From the NCBI RefSeq assembly GCF_041080625.1, contig NZ_CP163518.1, positions 2,356,001 through 2,420,000 of the forward strand: a stretch of 64,000 nucleotides of DNA, in the 5' to 3' direction. The notes beneath the pieces were generated by a model. It worked only from the letters and a program-made list of their open reading frames with translations. It had not been told where the DNA came from and did not search any database. Made by a program: the position numbers and the translations under genes. The DNA comes from Streptomyces sp. CG1 (lineage in GTDB: Bacteria > Actinomycetota > Actinomycetes > Streptomycetales > Streptomycetaceae). Of this stretch, positions 39,622-51,383 are shown one piece after another. The first letter of the stretch is position 1. Every line of letters starts with the position of its first letter.

Positions 39622-40178
39622 CGTGCGCCTTCCGTGTCGTTGATCATCTGGTTCAGGGTGTCGACCCACTCGCTGTGCTCGGCCGCGTGGTCGGAGCGGA
39701 AGCCGGAGTCGATCAGCTTGTCGCCGAGTGCCCAGGTCACCACCAGCAGGCCGCCCTCGGCGAGGACCTTGCCGGCGATGCCCTTGTCCAGCCGGGCCCC
39801 GCGCAGCGCGGCGGCGGGGACGAAGAAGTCGCTCGCTCCGGGGCGCTCGACCTCCAGACCCGCCTCCGTCAGGGTGAGCTCGGCCCGGCTGCGGGTGCCC
39901 AGGCCGTGGGCCACGATGCGGTCCAGCCACTGCCCCGCGGTGGTCGAGCCGTGGTAGCGGCCGCTCAGCTCAAGTCTGGCCGGGCCGGTCTCCTCCGGCG
40001 CGCTGGGCGGCGCGGGCAGGTCGCTCTGCAGGGTGCCGCGCCACTTCCAGCCCTCGCGCATCAGCCAGTAGACGAGCGCGATGAAGAGCACGAGTCCGAC
40101 GAGCCAGCCGATACGGGCCGGCCAGTCGGTGACCGTGGCCGACTTCTTGGCCTCGGCCAGCAGGATTACAGGTGTCAC
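39618..40178 (-). CDS. Membrane protein linked to the pyrimidine operon (PH-like domain)
   Basis: A 186-residue protein with one N-terminal transmembrane helix ([18 protein letters not shown]), a short basic linker and a soluble beta-rich domain ([20 protein letters not shown] onward) ending in a helix with [12 protein letters not shown]. Genes of this kind sit between pyrC and carA in many actinobacteria, including mycobacteria, and the domain has been called PH-like. The role is unknown. Both ends overlap neighbours: GTG 40178 with the pyrC stop (GTGA) and its own stop with carA (ATGA). That tight fit suggests a function tied to the pathway. Confidence 0.85.
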   Translation of the reverse strand: MTPVILLAEAKKSATVTDWPARIGWLVGLVLFIALVYWLMREGWKWRGTLQSDLPAPPSAPEETGPARLELSGRYHGSTTAGQWLDRIVAHGLGTRSRAELTLTEAGLEVERPGASDFFVPAAALRGARLDKGIAGKVLAEGGLLVVTWALGDKLIDSGFRSDHAAEHSEWVDTLNQMINDTEGAR

Positions 40179-41488
40179 GTGAGCTTCCCGTCGACGAGCG
40201 TGGCCTTGCCCCGCAGCCATGTGTGCGTCACACGGCCCGGCAGCGCACGCCCCTCGTACGGGGTGTTGCGGCTGCGCGAGGCGAAGCCCGCGGGGTCCAC
40301 CTGGCCACGGTATTCCGTGTCGACCAGGGTGAGGTTGGCGGGCTCACCGGCCGAGACGGGACGGCCGTGCCCGGTGGCCTGTCCGATCTGCGCGGGCTTG
40401 ACGGACATCCGGTCGGCGACGCCGGCCCAGTCCAGCAGGCCCGTGTCGACCATGGTCTCCTGCACCACTGACAACGCGGTCTCCAGCCCCACCATCCCCA
40501 TGGCGGCCGCGGCCCACTCGCAGTCCTTGTCCTCGTGCGGGTGCGGGGCGTGGTCGGTGGCGACGATGTCGATCGTGCCGTCGGCGAGCGCCTCGCGCAG
40601 GGCGTGCACGTCCCGCTCGGTGCGCAGCGGCGGGTTGACCTTGTAGACGGGGTTGTACGTGCGCACCAGCTCGTCCGTGAGGAGCAGGTGGTGCGGGGTC
40701 ACCTCGGCGGTGACGTCGATGCCGCGGGACTTGGCCCAGCGGACGATCTCCACGGAACCGGCGGTCGACAGGTGGCAGATGTGGACGCGGGAGCCGACGT
40801 GCTCGGCGAGCAGCACGTCCCGCGCGATGATCGACTCCTCGGCGACGGCCGGCCAGCCGCCCAGACCCAGCTCGGCGGAGACGACGCCCTCGTTCATCTG
40901 GGCGCCCTCGGTCAGCCGCGGCTCCTGCGCGTGCTGGGCGACGACACCGCCGAAGGCCTTCACGTACTCCAGCGCGCGGCGCATGATCACCGCGTCGTCC
41001 ACGCACTTGCCGTCGTCGGAGAAGACCGTGACCCCGGCGGCGGACTCGTGCATGGCGCCCAGCTCGGCGAGCTTCCTGCCCTCCAGGCCCACGGTGACGG
41101 CGCCGACGGGCTGCACATCGCAGTAGCCGTGCTCCTGGCCCAGCCGGTAGACCTGCTCGACCACACCGGCGGTGTCGGCGACCGGGAAGGTGTTGGCCAT
41201 GGCGAACACGGCGGTGTAGCCCCCGGACGCGGCCGCGCGGGTGCCGGTCAGGACCGTCTCGGAGTCCTCACGGCCCGGCTCCCGCAGGTGGGTGTGCAGG
41301 TCGACCAGGCCCGGCAGCAGCAGCTTGCCGCCGGCCTCCACGAGGGTTACATCCTGCGCGCTTCCGGCACGCCCGGCGACCTCGGCGGACAGGTCGCTGC
41401 CGACCGCCTCGATGACCTCGCCGTCGATCAGCACGTCCTGCGGCTCGCCGCCGAGCACCTTCGCACCACGGATCAGGATCTTGCTCAT
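40175..41488 (-). CDS. pyrC: Dihydroorotase
   Basis: A 437-residue type I dihydroorotase of the amidohydrolase superfamily. The metal site begins with PGLVDLHTHLREPG and continues through later His and Asp ligands in CHLSTA, VTPHHLLLTD and IVATDHAPH. It closes carbamoyl aspartate to dihydroorotate. The ATG 41488 is only 4 bp past the pyrB stop. Its stop overlaps the membrane-protein start. Confidence 0.97.
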   Translation of the reverse strand: MSKILIRGAKVLGGEPQDVLIDGEVIEAVGSDLSAEVAGRAGSAQDVTLVEAGGKLLLPGLVDLHTHLREPGREDSETVLTGTRAAASGGYTAVFAMANTFPVADTAGVVEQVYRLGQEHGYCDVQPVGAVTVGLEGRKLAELGAMHESAAGVTVFSDDGKCVDDAVIMRRALEYVKAFGGVVAQHAQEPRLTEGAQMNEGVVSAELGLGGWPAVAEESIIARDVLLAEHVGSRVHICHLSTAGSVEIVRWAKSRGIDVTAEVTPHHLLLTDELVRTYNPVYKVNPPLRTERDVHALREALADGTIDIVATDHAPHPHEDKDCEWAAAAMGMVGLETALSVVQETMVDTGLLDWAGVADRMSVKPAQIGQATGHGRPVSAGEPANLTLVDTEYRGQVDPAGFASRSRNTPYEGRALPGRVTHTWLRGKATLVDGKLT

Positions 41489-41492
41489 GGTC

Positions 41493-42473
41493 TTACTTCT
41501 CCTCGTCGGTGCGGGCGTGGGTGACGGCGGGCTCGTTTCCGCCGAGCAGCAGGTACATGACGGCCATCCGGATGGAGACTCCGTTTGCGACCTGCTCGAC
41601 GACGGTGCAGCGGTCGGAGTCGGCGACCTCGGCGGTGATCTCCATGCCACGGACCATCGGGCCGGGGTGCATCACGATGGCGTGCCCGGGCATCTTCGCC
41701 ATGCGGTCGCCGTCGAGGCCGTAGCGCCGCGAGTACTCGCGCTCGGTCGGGAAGAACGCGGCGTTCATACGCTCGCGCTGGACCCGGAGCATCATCACCG
41801 CGTCGGCCTTCGGCAGGGCGCTGTCGAGGTCGTACGACACCTCGCACGGCCAGGTCCCGACGCCGACCGGCACCAGGGTGGGCGGGGCGACCAGGGTGAC
41901 CTCGGCGCCGAGGGTGTGCAGCAGGTCGACGTTGGAACGGGCGACCCGGCTGTGCAGGACGTCGCCGACGATGGTGATGCGTTTGCCGGACAGGTCCTTG
42001 CCGAGGCCGCTGTCCCGGCCGATCAGCCGGCGGCGCATGGTGAAGGCGTCCAGCAGGGCCTGGGTGGGGTGCTGGTGGGTGCCGTCGCCGGCGTTGATGA
42101 CGGCCGCGTCGATCCAGCCGGAGTTGGCGAGCCGGTACGGGGCTCCGGAGGCGCCGTGCCGGATGACCACGGCGTCGACGCCCATGGCCTCCAGGGTCTG
42201 GGCGGTGTCCTTCAGGGACTCGCCCTTGGAGACACTCGACCCCTTGGCGGAGAAGTTGATGACGTCGGCGGACAGGCGCTTCTCGGCGGCCTCGAAGGAG
42301 ATGCGCGTGCGCGTGGAGTCCTCGAAGAAGAGGTTGACGATCGTGCGGCCGCGCAGGGTCGGCAGTTTCTTGATCGGCCGGTCGGCGACCCGGGCCATCT
42401 CCTCGGCGGTGTCGAGGATCAGGACGGCGTCGTCGCGGGTGAGGTCGGCGGCCGAGATGAGATGACGCTGCAT
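41493..42473 (-). CDS. pyrB: Aspartate carbamoyltransferase catalytic subunit
   Basis: A 326-residue transcarbamoylase. The carbamoyl-phosphate site is [33 protein letters not shown] binds the aspartate side, and [10 protein letters not shown] and HPGPMVRG are also conserved. No regulatory pyrI lies next to it, as usual in actinobacteria. It is 101 bp downstream of pyrR, in the same direction. Confidence 0.97.
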   Translation of the reverse strand: MQRHLISAADLTRDDAVLILDTAEEMARVADRPIKKLPTLRGRTIVNLFFEDSTRTRISFEAAEKRLSADVINFSAKGSSVSKGESLKDTAQTLEAMGVDAVVIRHGASGAPYRLANSGWIDAAVINAGDGTHQHPTQALLDAFTMRRRLIGRDSGLGKDLSGKRITIVGDVLHSRVARSNVDLLHTLGAEVTLVAPPTLVPVGVGTWPCEVSYDLDSALPKADAVMMLRVQRERMNAAFFPTEREYSRRYGLDGDRMAKMPGHAIVMHPGPMVRGMEITAEVADSDRCTVVEQVANGVSIRMAVMYLLLGGNEPAVTHARTDEEK

Positions 42474-42574
42474 CTGTCAGGCTCCGTAAGGCAGTTCAAG
42501 CAGTTTGATCGGGAGATTCGGGGCAAACGGGCGCGTATGCGGGTACGCCGAAGCGGCCTTCCGCGCCCGGCTCG

Positions 42575-43156
42575 CTACTGGTCGGCCTGCTTCACACCGA
42601 GCAGCACGGTGTCACGGCCGTCCTCCTCGGCGAGCTGGACCTTGACCGTCTCCCGCAGCGACGTGGGGAGGTTCTTGCCGACATAGTCGGCGCGGATCGG
42701 CAGTTCGCGGTGGCCCCGGTCGACCAGGACCGCCAGCTGGACCGCACGGGGACGCCCGATGTCGTTCAGGGCGTCGAGGGCGGCGCGGATGGTGCGGCCG
42801 GAGAAGAGCACGTCGTCGACGAGGACGACCAGCTTGCCGTCGATGCCGTCACCGGGGATCTCGGTGCGGGCCAGCGCACGCGGGGGGTGCATGCGCAGGT
42901 CGTCGCGGTACATGGTGATGTCGAGCGAGCCGACCGGCACCGTGCGGTCGGTGATCTGCGCCAGCTTGACGGCGAGCCGCTGGGCGAGGAAGACACCCCG
43001 GGTGGGGATGCCGAGGAGCACCACGTCGTCGGCGCCCTTGGCGCGCTCGACGATCTCGTGGGCGATGCGGGTCAGCACCCGCGCGATGTCGGGGCCTTCG
43101 AGAACGGGCCGCGCATCGGACGCATGCGCGGTGGCGTGCGAGTCCTGCTTGTCCAT
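42575..43156 (-). CDS. pyrR: Bifunctional pyr operon RNA-binding regulator/uracil phosphoribosyltransferase
   Basis: A 193-residue PyrR. The PRPP-binding loop is [20 protein letters not shown]; the type I phosphoribosyltransferase fold also has [13 protein letters not shown]. PyrR binds pyr mRNA in response to UMP and UTP. Here a matching RNA loop overlaps its own ribosome-binding site, so it likely represses translation of the operon. Start is ATG 43156 with AAGGAGG upstream. It is divergent from bldD. Confidence 0.96.
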   Translation of the reverse strand: MDKQDSHATAHASDARPVLEGPDIARVLTRIAHEIVERAKGADDVVLLGIPTRGVFLAQRLAVKLAQITDRTVPVGSLDITMYRDDLRMHPPRALARTEIPGDGIDGKLVVLVDDVLFSGRTIRAALDALNDIGRPRAVQLAVLVDRGHRELPIRADYVGKNLPTSLRETVKVQLAEEDGRDTVLLGVKQADQ

Positions 43157-43169
43157 ACGAAACGGACCT

Positions 43170-43201
43170 CCTTCTCCGCCTCACGGGACGGACCTTAAAG
43201 G
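43170..43201 (-). promoter_or_regulatory. PyrR-binding RNA loop overlapping the pyrR ribosome-binding site
   Basis: On the minus strand, CCTTTAAGG is followed by TCCGTCCCGTGAGGCGGA and then GAAGG. TCCGTC...GCGGA pair around CCGTGAG, giving the stem and conserved loop seen in PyrR binding sites. The 3' side includes the AGGAGG of pyrR, so bound PyrR would block translation rather than, or in addition to, acting on transcription. Confidence 0.75.
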
Positions 43202-43321
43202 ACGTCGGATTTGCGCCATCCACCCTAGCAGGCCATGGGGAGGCCCCGATCACCCCCTCCTTCACCCGCTTGGCCTAACCGGCTGCCACTACCACGGAAG
43301 AGTCGGTGTGGACCATTCGGC

Positions 43322-43364
43322 TTGACGCACAAGAGTCACGCTGCGTAACCTCACAGTGAGTTAC
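43322..43364 (+). promoter_or_regulatory. bldD promoter with a BldD-type autoregulatory palindrome
   Basis: A -35 TTGACG (43322-43327) is followed after 18 bp by TAACCT (43346-43351). Overlapping the -10, GTAAC-C-TCAC-A-GTGA-GTTAC (43345-43364) has nearly perfect dyad symmetry and matches the BldD box (GTGA and TCAC half-sites). BldD is known to repress its own promoter. Confidence 0.7.
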
Positions 43365-43420
43365 CAGCCGCGCGGCGGGAACACCCTCCGGCCGCGTCGA
43401 CACAGTGTCCGGGGAGCTAT

Positions 43421-43924
43421 ATGTCCAGCGAATACGCCAAACAGCTCGGGGCCAAGCTCCGGGCCATCCGCACCCAGCAGGGCCTTTCCCTCCACGGTGT
43501 CGAGGAGAAGTCCCAGGGTCGCTGGAAGGCCGTCGTGGTGGGTTCGTACGAGCGTGGCGACCGTGCCGTGACCGTACAGCGTCTGGCCGAGCTGGCCGAT
43601 TTCTATGGTGTCCCCGTGCAGGAGCTGCTGCCGGGTACCACGCCGGGCGGCGCCGCCGAGCCGCCGCCGAAGCTGGTCCTGGACCTGGAGCGGCTGGCCA
43701 CCGTGCCGGCCGAGAAGGCGGGCCCCCTGCAGCGCTACGCGGCGACGATCCAGTCCCAGCGCGGTGACTACAACGGCAAGGTGCTCTCCATCCGCCAGGA
43801 CGACCTGCGCACACTGGCCGTCATCTACGACCAGTCCCCCTCGGTCCTCACCGAGCAGCTGATCAGCTGGGGTGTCCTCGACGCGGACGCGCGCCGCGCG
43901 GTGGCCACCCACGAAGAGGCCTGA
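43421..43924 (+). CDS. bldD: Developmental master regulator BldD
   Basis: A 167-residue DNA-binding protein that holds back sporulation genes during growth in Streptomyces when bound to tetrameric cyclic di-GMP. The N-terminal XRE-type helix-turn-helix (about 1-75) includes GARLRAIR-like KLRAIRTQQGLSLHGVEEKS. The C-terminal domain carries the two-part cyclic di-GMP signature: RGD at 114-116, eight residues, then RQDD at 125-128. The ATG has GGGGAGC upstream. It is divergent from pyrR and ends at a 20-bp terminator. Confidence 0.99.
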   Translation: MSSEYAKQLGAKLRAIRTQQGLSLHGVEEKSQGRWKAVVVGSYERGDRAVTVQRLAELADFYGVPVQELLPGTTPGGAAEPPPKLVLDLERLATVPAEKAGPLQRYAATIQSQRGDYNGKVLSIRQDDLRTLAVIYDQSPSVLTEQLISWGVLDADARRAVATHEEA

Positions 43925-43950
43925 GCCGCCCGACAGCCGAGCAGAAACGT

Positions 43951-44003
43951 GCCGCCGGGGTGGCCGGAACCAGTACGGTTCCGGCCACCCCGGCGGCTTT
44001 CTT
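43951..44003 (+). terminator. Intrinsic terminator of bldD
   Basis: A 20-bp perfect stem, GCCGCCGGGGTGGCCGGAAC (43951-43970) with its complement at 43978-43997, has a 7-base loop. TTTCTT follows directly. This is the clearest rho-independent terminator in the window. Confidence 0.9.
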
Positions 44004-44036
44004 GCGACTGTCCGGAAACCCGACTGTCCGGAGAAC

Positions 44037-44078
44037 GCCGGAGGGCCCGCAGCACAGGCATGCTGCGGGCCCTCCGGC
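44037..44078 (-). terminator. Terminator hairpin after nusB
   Basis: GCCGGAGGGCCCGCAGCA (44037-44054) pairs perfectly with TGCTGCGGGCCCTCCGGC (44061-44078), an 18-bp stem, just past the nusB stop. No T-run. Confidence 0.75.
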
Positions 44079-44093
44079 GTGTCGTACGGGGCT

Positions 44094-44528
44094 TTACGCC
44101 TCGTCCCGGCGCAGGGATGACTTGAGCTCCTTCAGACGGCCCAGCAGGCCGTTCACGAAGGACGGGGACTCGTCGGTCGAGAACTCCTTCGCCAGCTGCA
44201 CCATCTCGTCCAGGACGACGGCGTCCGGGGTCTCGTCGACCCAGATCAGCTCGTACGCGCCCAGCCGCAGGATGTTGCGGTCCACGACCGGCATCCGGTC
44301 GAGAGTCCAGCCGACCGCGTACTGGGCGATCAGCTCGTCGATGCGCTTCGCGTGCTCGGCGTAGCCCTCGACCAGCTGCATCGTGTACTCGCTGACCGGA
44401 GGCTGCCGGGTGTCGGACCGGGACAGCCGGACCCAGTCCGCGAGGACCGTCAGGACGGCGGCGCCGCGCTGGTCGCCCTCGAAGAGGATCTGGAAGGCGC
44501 GCTTGCGGGCCGTGTTGCGGGCAGCCAC
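44094..44528 (-). CDS. nusB: Transcription antitermination factor NusB
   Basis: A 144-residue all-helical RNA-binding protein. The start AARNTARKRAFQILFEGDQR is the classic NusB N-terminus, and the end GAYELIWVDETPDAVVLDEM matches the family. It helps rRNA antitermination with NusE. The stop of efp lies 2 bp upstream of its start, so the two are co-transcribed. Confidence 0.97.
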   Translation of the reverse strand: MAARNTARKRAFQILFEGDQRGAAVLTVLADWVRLSRSDTRQPPVSEYTMQLVEGYAEHAKRIDELIAQYAVGWTLDRMPVVDRNILRLGAYELIWVDETPDAVVLDEMVQLAKEFSTDESPSFVNGLLGRLKELKSSLRRDEA

Positions 44529-44530
44529 GG

Positions 44531-45097
44531 TTAGCTGTTCACCCGGCCGAGGTAGTCGCTCGTGCGGGTGTCGACCTTGATCTTCTCACCGGTGGTGATG
44601 AAGAGCGGGACCTGGATCTGGTAGCCGGTCTCCAGGGTGGCGGGCTTGGTGCCACCGGTGGAGCGGTCGCCCTGGACGCCCGGCTCGGTCTCCTGGATGG
44701 TCAGCTCGACGGCGGCCGGCAGCTCCACGAAGAGCACCTCGCCCTCGTGCGTGGCGACGGTGGCGGTGAAGCCCTCGATCAGGAAGTTGGCGGCGTCACC
44801 GACGGCCTTCCGGTCGATCATGAGCTGGTCGTAGGTCTCCATGTCCATGAAGACGAAGTACTCGCCGTCCATGTACGAGAACTGCATGTCGCGCTTGTCG
44901 ACAGTGGCCGTCTCGACCTTGACGCCGGCGTTGAAGGTCTTGTCGACCACCTTGCCGGACAGCACGTTCTTGAGCTTGGTGCGCACGAAGGCCGGGCCCT
45001 TGCCGGGCTTGACGTGCTGGAACTCGACGACGGACCAGAGCTGGCCGCCTTCGAGCTTGAGCACCAGGCCGTTCTTGAGGTCGTTCGTGGAAGCCAC
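44531..45097 (-). CDS. efp: Elongation factor P
   Basis: A 188-residue three-domain elongation factor that relieves ribosome stalling at proline runs. The tip loop of domain I reads [18 protein letters not shown], with Lys at the usual modification position. The EFP signature in domain III is present at [13 protein letters not shown]. The start ATG is at 45097, and efp is followed immediately by nusB. No partner modification gene is visible nearby. Confidence 0.97.
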   Translation of the reverse strand: MASTNDLKNGLVLKLEGGQLWSVVEFQHVKPGKGPAFVRTKLKNVLSGKVVDKTFNAGVKVETATVDKRDMQFSYMDGEYFVFMDMETYDQLMIDRKAVGDAANFLIEGFTATVATHEGEVLFVELPAAVELTIQETEPGVQGDRSTGGTKPATLETGYQIQVPLFITTGEKIKVDTRTSDYLGRVNS

Positions 45098-45141
45098 GGT
45101 TGCGGAATCTCCTGGACTGACGTACGACCCAGGGTCACGCG

Positions 45142-46275
45142 CTACAGCGCGAGCAGCTCCTTGGTCGTGATGGTGAGTAGCTCGGGTCCGCCGTCCGCCT
45201 CGGGGCGTACGACGAGCGTGTCATCGATCCGGACACCGCCCCGGCCCGGGAGGTGGACCCCCGGTTCGACGGTGACCGGCACGCAGGCGTCCAGTTTACC
45301 CATGGCCGCAGGCGCCAACTGCGGGTCCTCGTCGATTTCGAGTCCGACGCCGTGTCCGGTCAGCGGTGGCAGGGCCTCCGCATAGCCCGCGGAATCCAGG
45401 ACCTGGCGTGCCGCGCGGTCCACGTCACGGTAGGCGGCGCCGGGTGCCAGGAACTCGCGTCCGGCGCGCTGGGCGGCGAAGACGAGGTCGTACAGCTCGA
45501 TCTGCCAGTCGGCGGGCGAGGTGCCGATGACAAAGGTCCGGCCGATCTCGCAGCGGTAGCCGCGGTAGGTCGCGCCCAGGCACACGGTGAGGAAGTCGCC
45601 CTCCTCCACCCGCCGGTCGGTGGGGCGGTGACCGCGACGGCCGGAGTTGGGGCCGGTGGCCACGGAGGTGGGGAAGGCCGGGCCGTCGGCGCCGTGGTCG
45701 ACCAGGCGGCGCTCCAGCTCCAGTGCGAGATGCCGCTCGGTGCGGCCGACCAGGATGGACTCCAGCAGCTCGCCGAGGGCCTGGTAGGCGATCTCGGCGC
45801 CGATGCGGAGGCAGGAGATCTCCTCCTCGTCCTTGACCACCCTGAGCTGCTCGACGGCCCCGCCGAGGTCGCCGAGGCGGAGCCCGGGGGCGACGGAGGC
45901 GATGGCTCTGTGCCGGGTGACCGTGAGGTGGTGTTCCTCGACGGCCAGGGAGTCGGCGGCCTGGGCCACGGCCAGGCCCGCCGCGGCGACGGCGGCGTCA
46001 CCGGTGCCGGGGCCCATGCCTGCGCCTGCGGCGTTCGGTACCAGGACGTGCACGCGCAGGTTGTCGTCCGGACGGCCTTCATAGGGGCGCTCTTCGGGCG
46101 GACCGGCGCAGACGAGGATGTCCTCGCGTTTGCCCAGCAGCAGTGCGGAGCCCTGCGGGGCTGCGGCGGCGAGGTAGCGCACGTTGGCGGGGCGGGTGAT
46201 GAGCGCTGCCGCGGTGCCGGCCGCGGTGACATGGTCTCTCAGCCGGGATCGGCGGGTCGCGTACACCTCTGACAT
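45142..46275 (-). CDS. Aminopeptidase P (M24)-family protein with substituted metal ligands
   Basis: A 377-residue two-domain protein with the pita-bread fold of M24 peptidases (about residues 150-377) after a small creatinase-like N-terminal domain. M24 enzymes use Asp, Asp, His, Glu and Glu as metal ligands. Here the aligned positions appear to be Cys232 ([11 protein letters not shown]), Glu243 (CEIGRTF), His308 (LTGHGVGLE), Glu337 (VTVEPGVH) and Asp351 ([10 protein letters not shown]). Three of five are changed, so normal peptidase activity is doubtful. It sits in the conserved efp neighbourhood, where the gene is usually annotated as a Xaa-Pro aminopeptidase. Start is ATG 46275. Confidence 0.85.
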   Translation of the reverse strand: MSEVYATRRSRLRDHVTAAGTAAALITRPANVRYLAAAAPQGSALLLGKREDILVCAGPPEERPYEGRPDDNLRVHVLVPNAAGAGMGPGTGDAAVAAAGLAVAQAADSLAVEEHHLTVTRHRAIASVAPGLRLGDLGGAVEQLRVVKDEEEISCLRIGAEIAYQALGELLESILVGRTERHLALELERRLVDHGADGPAFPTSVATGPNSGRRGHRPTDRRVEEGDFLTVCLGATYRGYRCEIGRTFVIGTSPADWQIELYDLVFAAQRAGREFLAPGAAYRDVDRAARQVLDSAGYAEALPPLTGHGVGLEIDEDPQLAPAAMGKLDACVPVTVEPGVHLPGRGGVRIDDTLVVRPEADGGPELLTITTKELLAL

Positions 46276-46360
46276 GAGATGAGCGTAGGAGTTTTGTCGC
46301 GGTTGTGCCGATTCGGGAGGGCCGAGTGGGGTCTGCGGGGGGTGGTTCGGCCTTTTGCCT

Positions 46361-46404
46361 GGTGCGGGTGCGTAGGCGCTGGTCGCGCAGTTCCCCGCAC
46401 CCCT
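46361..46404. repeat. Dispersed Streptomyces repeat, single copy
   Basis: GGTGCGGGTGCGTAGGCGC, TGGTCGCGCAG and TTCCCCGCACCCCT run consecutively between two minus-strand genes. The same blocks occur in inverted pair at 16032-16154 and, partly, within cvnA. Confidence 0.7.
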
Positions 46405-46427
46405 CGGTCGGCACACTCCCCCGGTGA

Positions 46428-47336
46428 CTACCAGCTCGGTGGGCTCGCTATCGCTCTGGCCAGGACCTCGTCCAGGACCCTGGCCGTGCCTGGGACGTCC
46501 AGCTGGGAGTTGTCGATGATCGGGAGGCCGGAGCCGTACCAGCCGGCCATGCGGCCGTGGATGCGGGCCACCTCCTCGTCGGTGAGGCGGCGGTTGCCGG
46601 TGCGTTCGGCGTTGCGTTCCAGGACGATGTCCAGGCCCGGCAGGAGGACGACCGGGAGCAGGCCGGGGCCGACGTGACGCTTCCAGCCGCCGAGGCCGAC
46701 GACCGGGCGGTCCGGGAAGACGGCGTCGTCCAGGATGCAGGAGATGCCGTTGGCGAGGAAGTTCCGGGCGGCGAAGCCGCAGGTGCGGCGGGCGAGGCGG
46801 TACTGGGCCTCGGAGTTGTCGTTCCAGCCGGACTGGGGGTCGGCGAAGCCCGAGCGGACCCATTCACGGACGTCGTCCAGGCTGACGTGGGCGGTGGGCA
46901 CGCGGCGGTGGTTCGCCCAGTACTTGGCGACGCTGGTCTTGCCCGCGCCGGCCGGGCCGATCAGCAGGACGGCCAGGGTGGTGGTCGACGGGTCCGGGAG
47001 CGCGGCGGGAGCCGGGGGCACCGTCGGCACGCCGACCGGGCCGCCGGGCGGCAGCGGTACATGACCGGTGGTGTCGGGGGCCGGCTGGGCGGCCACGGGA
47101 TGCGGGGCCTGTGCCGGGGGCCGGGCGACCGGCGGCTGGGGCGCGGGGGGTTGCGGGGGCGTCGGCGGGACGGCGCCGGCCGGTGCCGGGAAGCCCGGCG
47201 GCGGGGATACGGGGGCAGGCCCCTGAGGGGCTCCCGGGTGCGGGCCCGGGTGGTGTGCGGCTGACGCCCAGCCGGCGTGCGGCACCTGCCCCGGCTGGTG
47301 GGGCGGCGGCAGCGGAGACCCCACTGCGTGCTGCAT
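46428..47336 (-). CDS. P-loop ATPase/kinase with a long Pro-rich N-terminus
   Basis: A 302-residue protein. The first 115 residues are rich in Pro, Ala, Gly and His and are probably disordered. A P-loop domain follows with Walker A GPAGAGKTS (127-135), then HVSLDDVREWVRSG, CILDDAVFPDRPVV and LLPGLDIVLERNAER. The order of motifs resembles small kinases of the AAA_33/zeta-toxin-like group, which phosphorylate small molecules. The substrate is unknown. It lies between aroB and the aminopeptidase-like gene, on the same strand. Confidence 0.8.
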   Translation of the reverse strand: MQHAVGSPLPPPHQPGQVPHAGWASAAHHPGPHPGAPQGPAPVSPPPGFPAPAGAVPPTPPQPPAPQPPVARPPAQAPHPVAAQPAPDTTGHVPLPPGGPVGVPTVPPAPAALPDPSTTTLAVLLIGPAGAGKTSVAKYWANHRRVPTAHVSLDDVREWVRSGFADPQSGWNDNSEAQYRLARRTCGFAARNFLANGISCILDDAVFPDRPVVGLGGWKRHVGPGLLPVVLLPGLDIVLERNAERTGNRRLTDEEVARIHGRMAGWYGSGLPIIDNSQLDVPGTARVLDEVLARAIASPPSW

Positions 47337-47470
47337 CCGTTGCCACTCCGTCTCGTCATCTTCGGCTCGCTCGCCTCCGGGGCGCCGCGGTATCCGATAT
47401 GCGGCTACGCGCCCCTCCAGCTCACTCGCGGCAAACAGTTCGTGCTGGCAGCGGGGCTGACCCCGCTGCC

Positions 47471-47486
47471 TACCGAACGGTACCGT
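47471..47486 (-). promoter_or_regulatory. Overlapping palindromes upstream of the P-loop gene
   Basis: TACCGAACGGTA (47471-47482) and ACGGTACCGT (47477-47486) are two overlapping perfect palindromes about 140 bp upstream of the P-loop gene start. They may be an operator. The rest of the 250-bp gap 47337-47586 shows no gene. Confidence 0.35.
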
Positions 47487-47586
47487 CCCCCGCCGTCATT
47501 TGGTGAAACGGTCGGGGGCGGCCTGAAGTGCCCATTCCGCCAAGGAAGTCGAGGTCAGGAATCGGGCGGACGGAACAGCCGGGGAC

Positions 47587-50374
<2,788 letters not shown>

Positions 50375-50414
50375 CGATGCTCCTCAGTGCTCGCGCCCCG
50401 GTACTCCTGCCCTG

Positions 50415-50436
50415 CGTACGCGCGTCCTCGCGTACG
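50415..50436 (-). terminator. Small hairpin between aroE and aroC
   Basis: CGTACGCG (50415-50422) and CGCGTACG (50429-50436) pair perfectly around a 6-base loop in the gap between aroE and aroC. It could be a weak terminator or a processing site. Confidence 0.4.
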
Positions 50437-50543
50437 GCGACGGCCCGACCGGGTGCGCGGCCCCGGTCCGCCACCTCCGATCCTCCCACGTCCGGGCCCC
50501 GGACCCGGCCGCCGGTCCAGCAGACGGACATCAAAATGTCAGG

Positions 50544-51383
50544 TCAGCGCTCGGCGAGCGCCTTCTCCCCCGCCCTGCGCATCGCCTCCAGCGGGGCCGG
50601 GGAGCGGCCGGTCATCCGCTCGACCTGGAGGACGGCCTGGTGGACCAGGAGATCGAGGCCGCTGACCACGGCACCGCCGAACATGGACCAGCGGGCCGCC
50701 AGCTCGGTGGGCCAGGGGTCGTAGAGCACGTCGAAGAGGGTGGCGGGGCGCTCGGGTACGGCGGCGGCGAGGGCGTCGGTCGCGCCGGCCGGGGTGGTGG
50801 CGATCACCAGCGGGGCGCGCAGCGCCTGCCCGGCGTCCGCCCAGTCCGCCGTACGCACGTCCACGTCGAGGCGTTCGCCCCACTGACGCATCTCGGCGGC
50901 GCGGGCCTCGCTGCGGACATAGGCGACGACCTCGCCGGTGCAGATCCGGGCGAGGGCGGCGAGCGCGGAGGAGGCGGTGGCGCCGGCGCCGAGGATCGCG
51001 GCGGAGTCGACCTGTTCGATGCCGTGCTCGCGCAGGGCGGCCACCATGCCCGGGATGTCGGTGTTGTCGCCGATACGTCGGCCGTCCTCGGTGAAGACGA
51101 CCGTGTTGACCGCGTCGACGGAGGCGGCCGTCTCGCTGATCTCGTCCAGCAGCGGGATGACCGCCCGCTTCAGCGGCATGGTCAGCGACAGCCCCGCCCA
51201 CCGGGACCCGAGCTCCGCGAAGAAGCCGGGCAGGCCGGCCTCGTCCACCTCGAAACGGTCGTACGACCACTCGGTGAGCCCCAGCGCGTCGTACGCGGCC
51301 CTGTGCAGCACCGGGGAGAGGGAGTGGGCGATGGGCTTGCCGAGTACGGCGGCCCGGCAGGCGTCAGTTGCCCGAGGTGGCAT
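50544..51383 (-). CDS. aroE: Shikimate dehydrogenase
   Basis: A 279-residue NADP-type dehydrogenase. The shikimate-binding part has VLGKPIAHSLSPVLHRAAY and SLTMPLKRAVIPLLDE (catalytic Lys); the nucleotide-binding loop is AILGAGATASSALAAL. The start ATG 51383 lies 20 bp inside the end of mltG. Confidence 0.94.
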   Translation of the reverse strand: MPPRATDACRAAVLGKPIAHSLSPVLHRAAYDALGLTEWSYDRFEVDEAGLPGFFAELGSRWAGLSLTMPLKRAVIPLLDEISETAASVDAVNTVVFTEDGRRIGDNTDIPGMVAALREHGIEQVDSAAILGAGATASSALAALARICTGEVVAYVRSEARAAEMRQWGERLDVDVRTADWADAGQALRAPLVIATTPAGATDALAAAVPERPATLFDVLYDPWPTELAARWSMFGGAVVSGLDLLVHQAVLQVERMTGRSPAPLEAMRRAGEKALAER

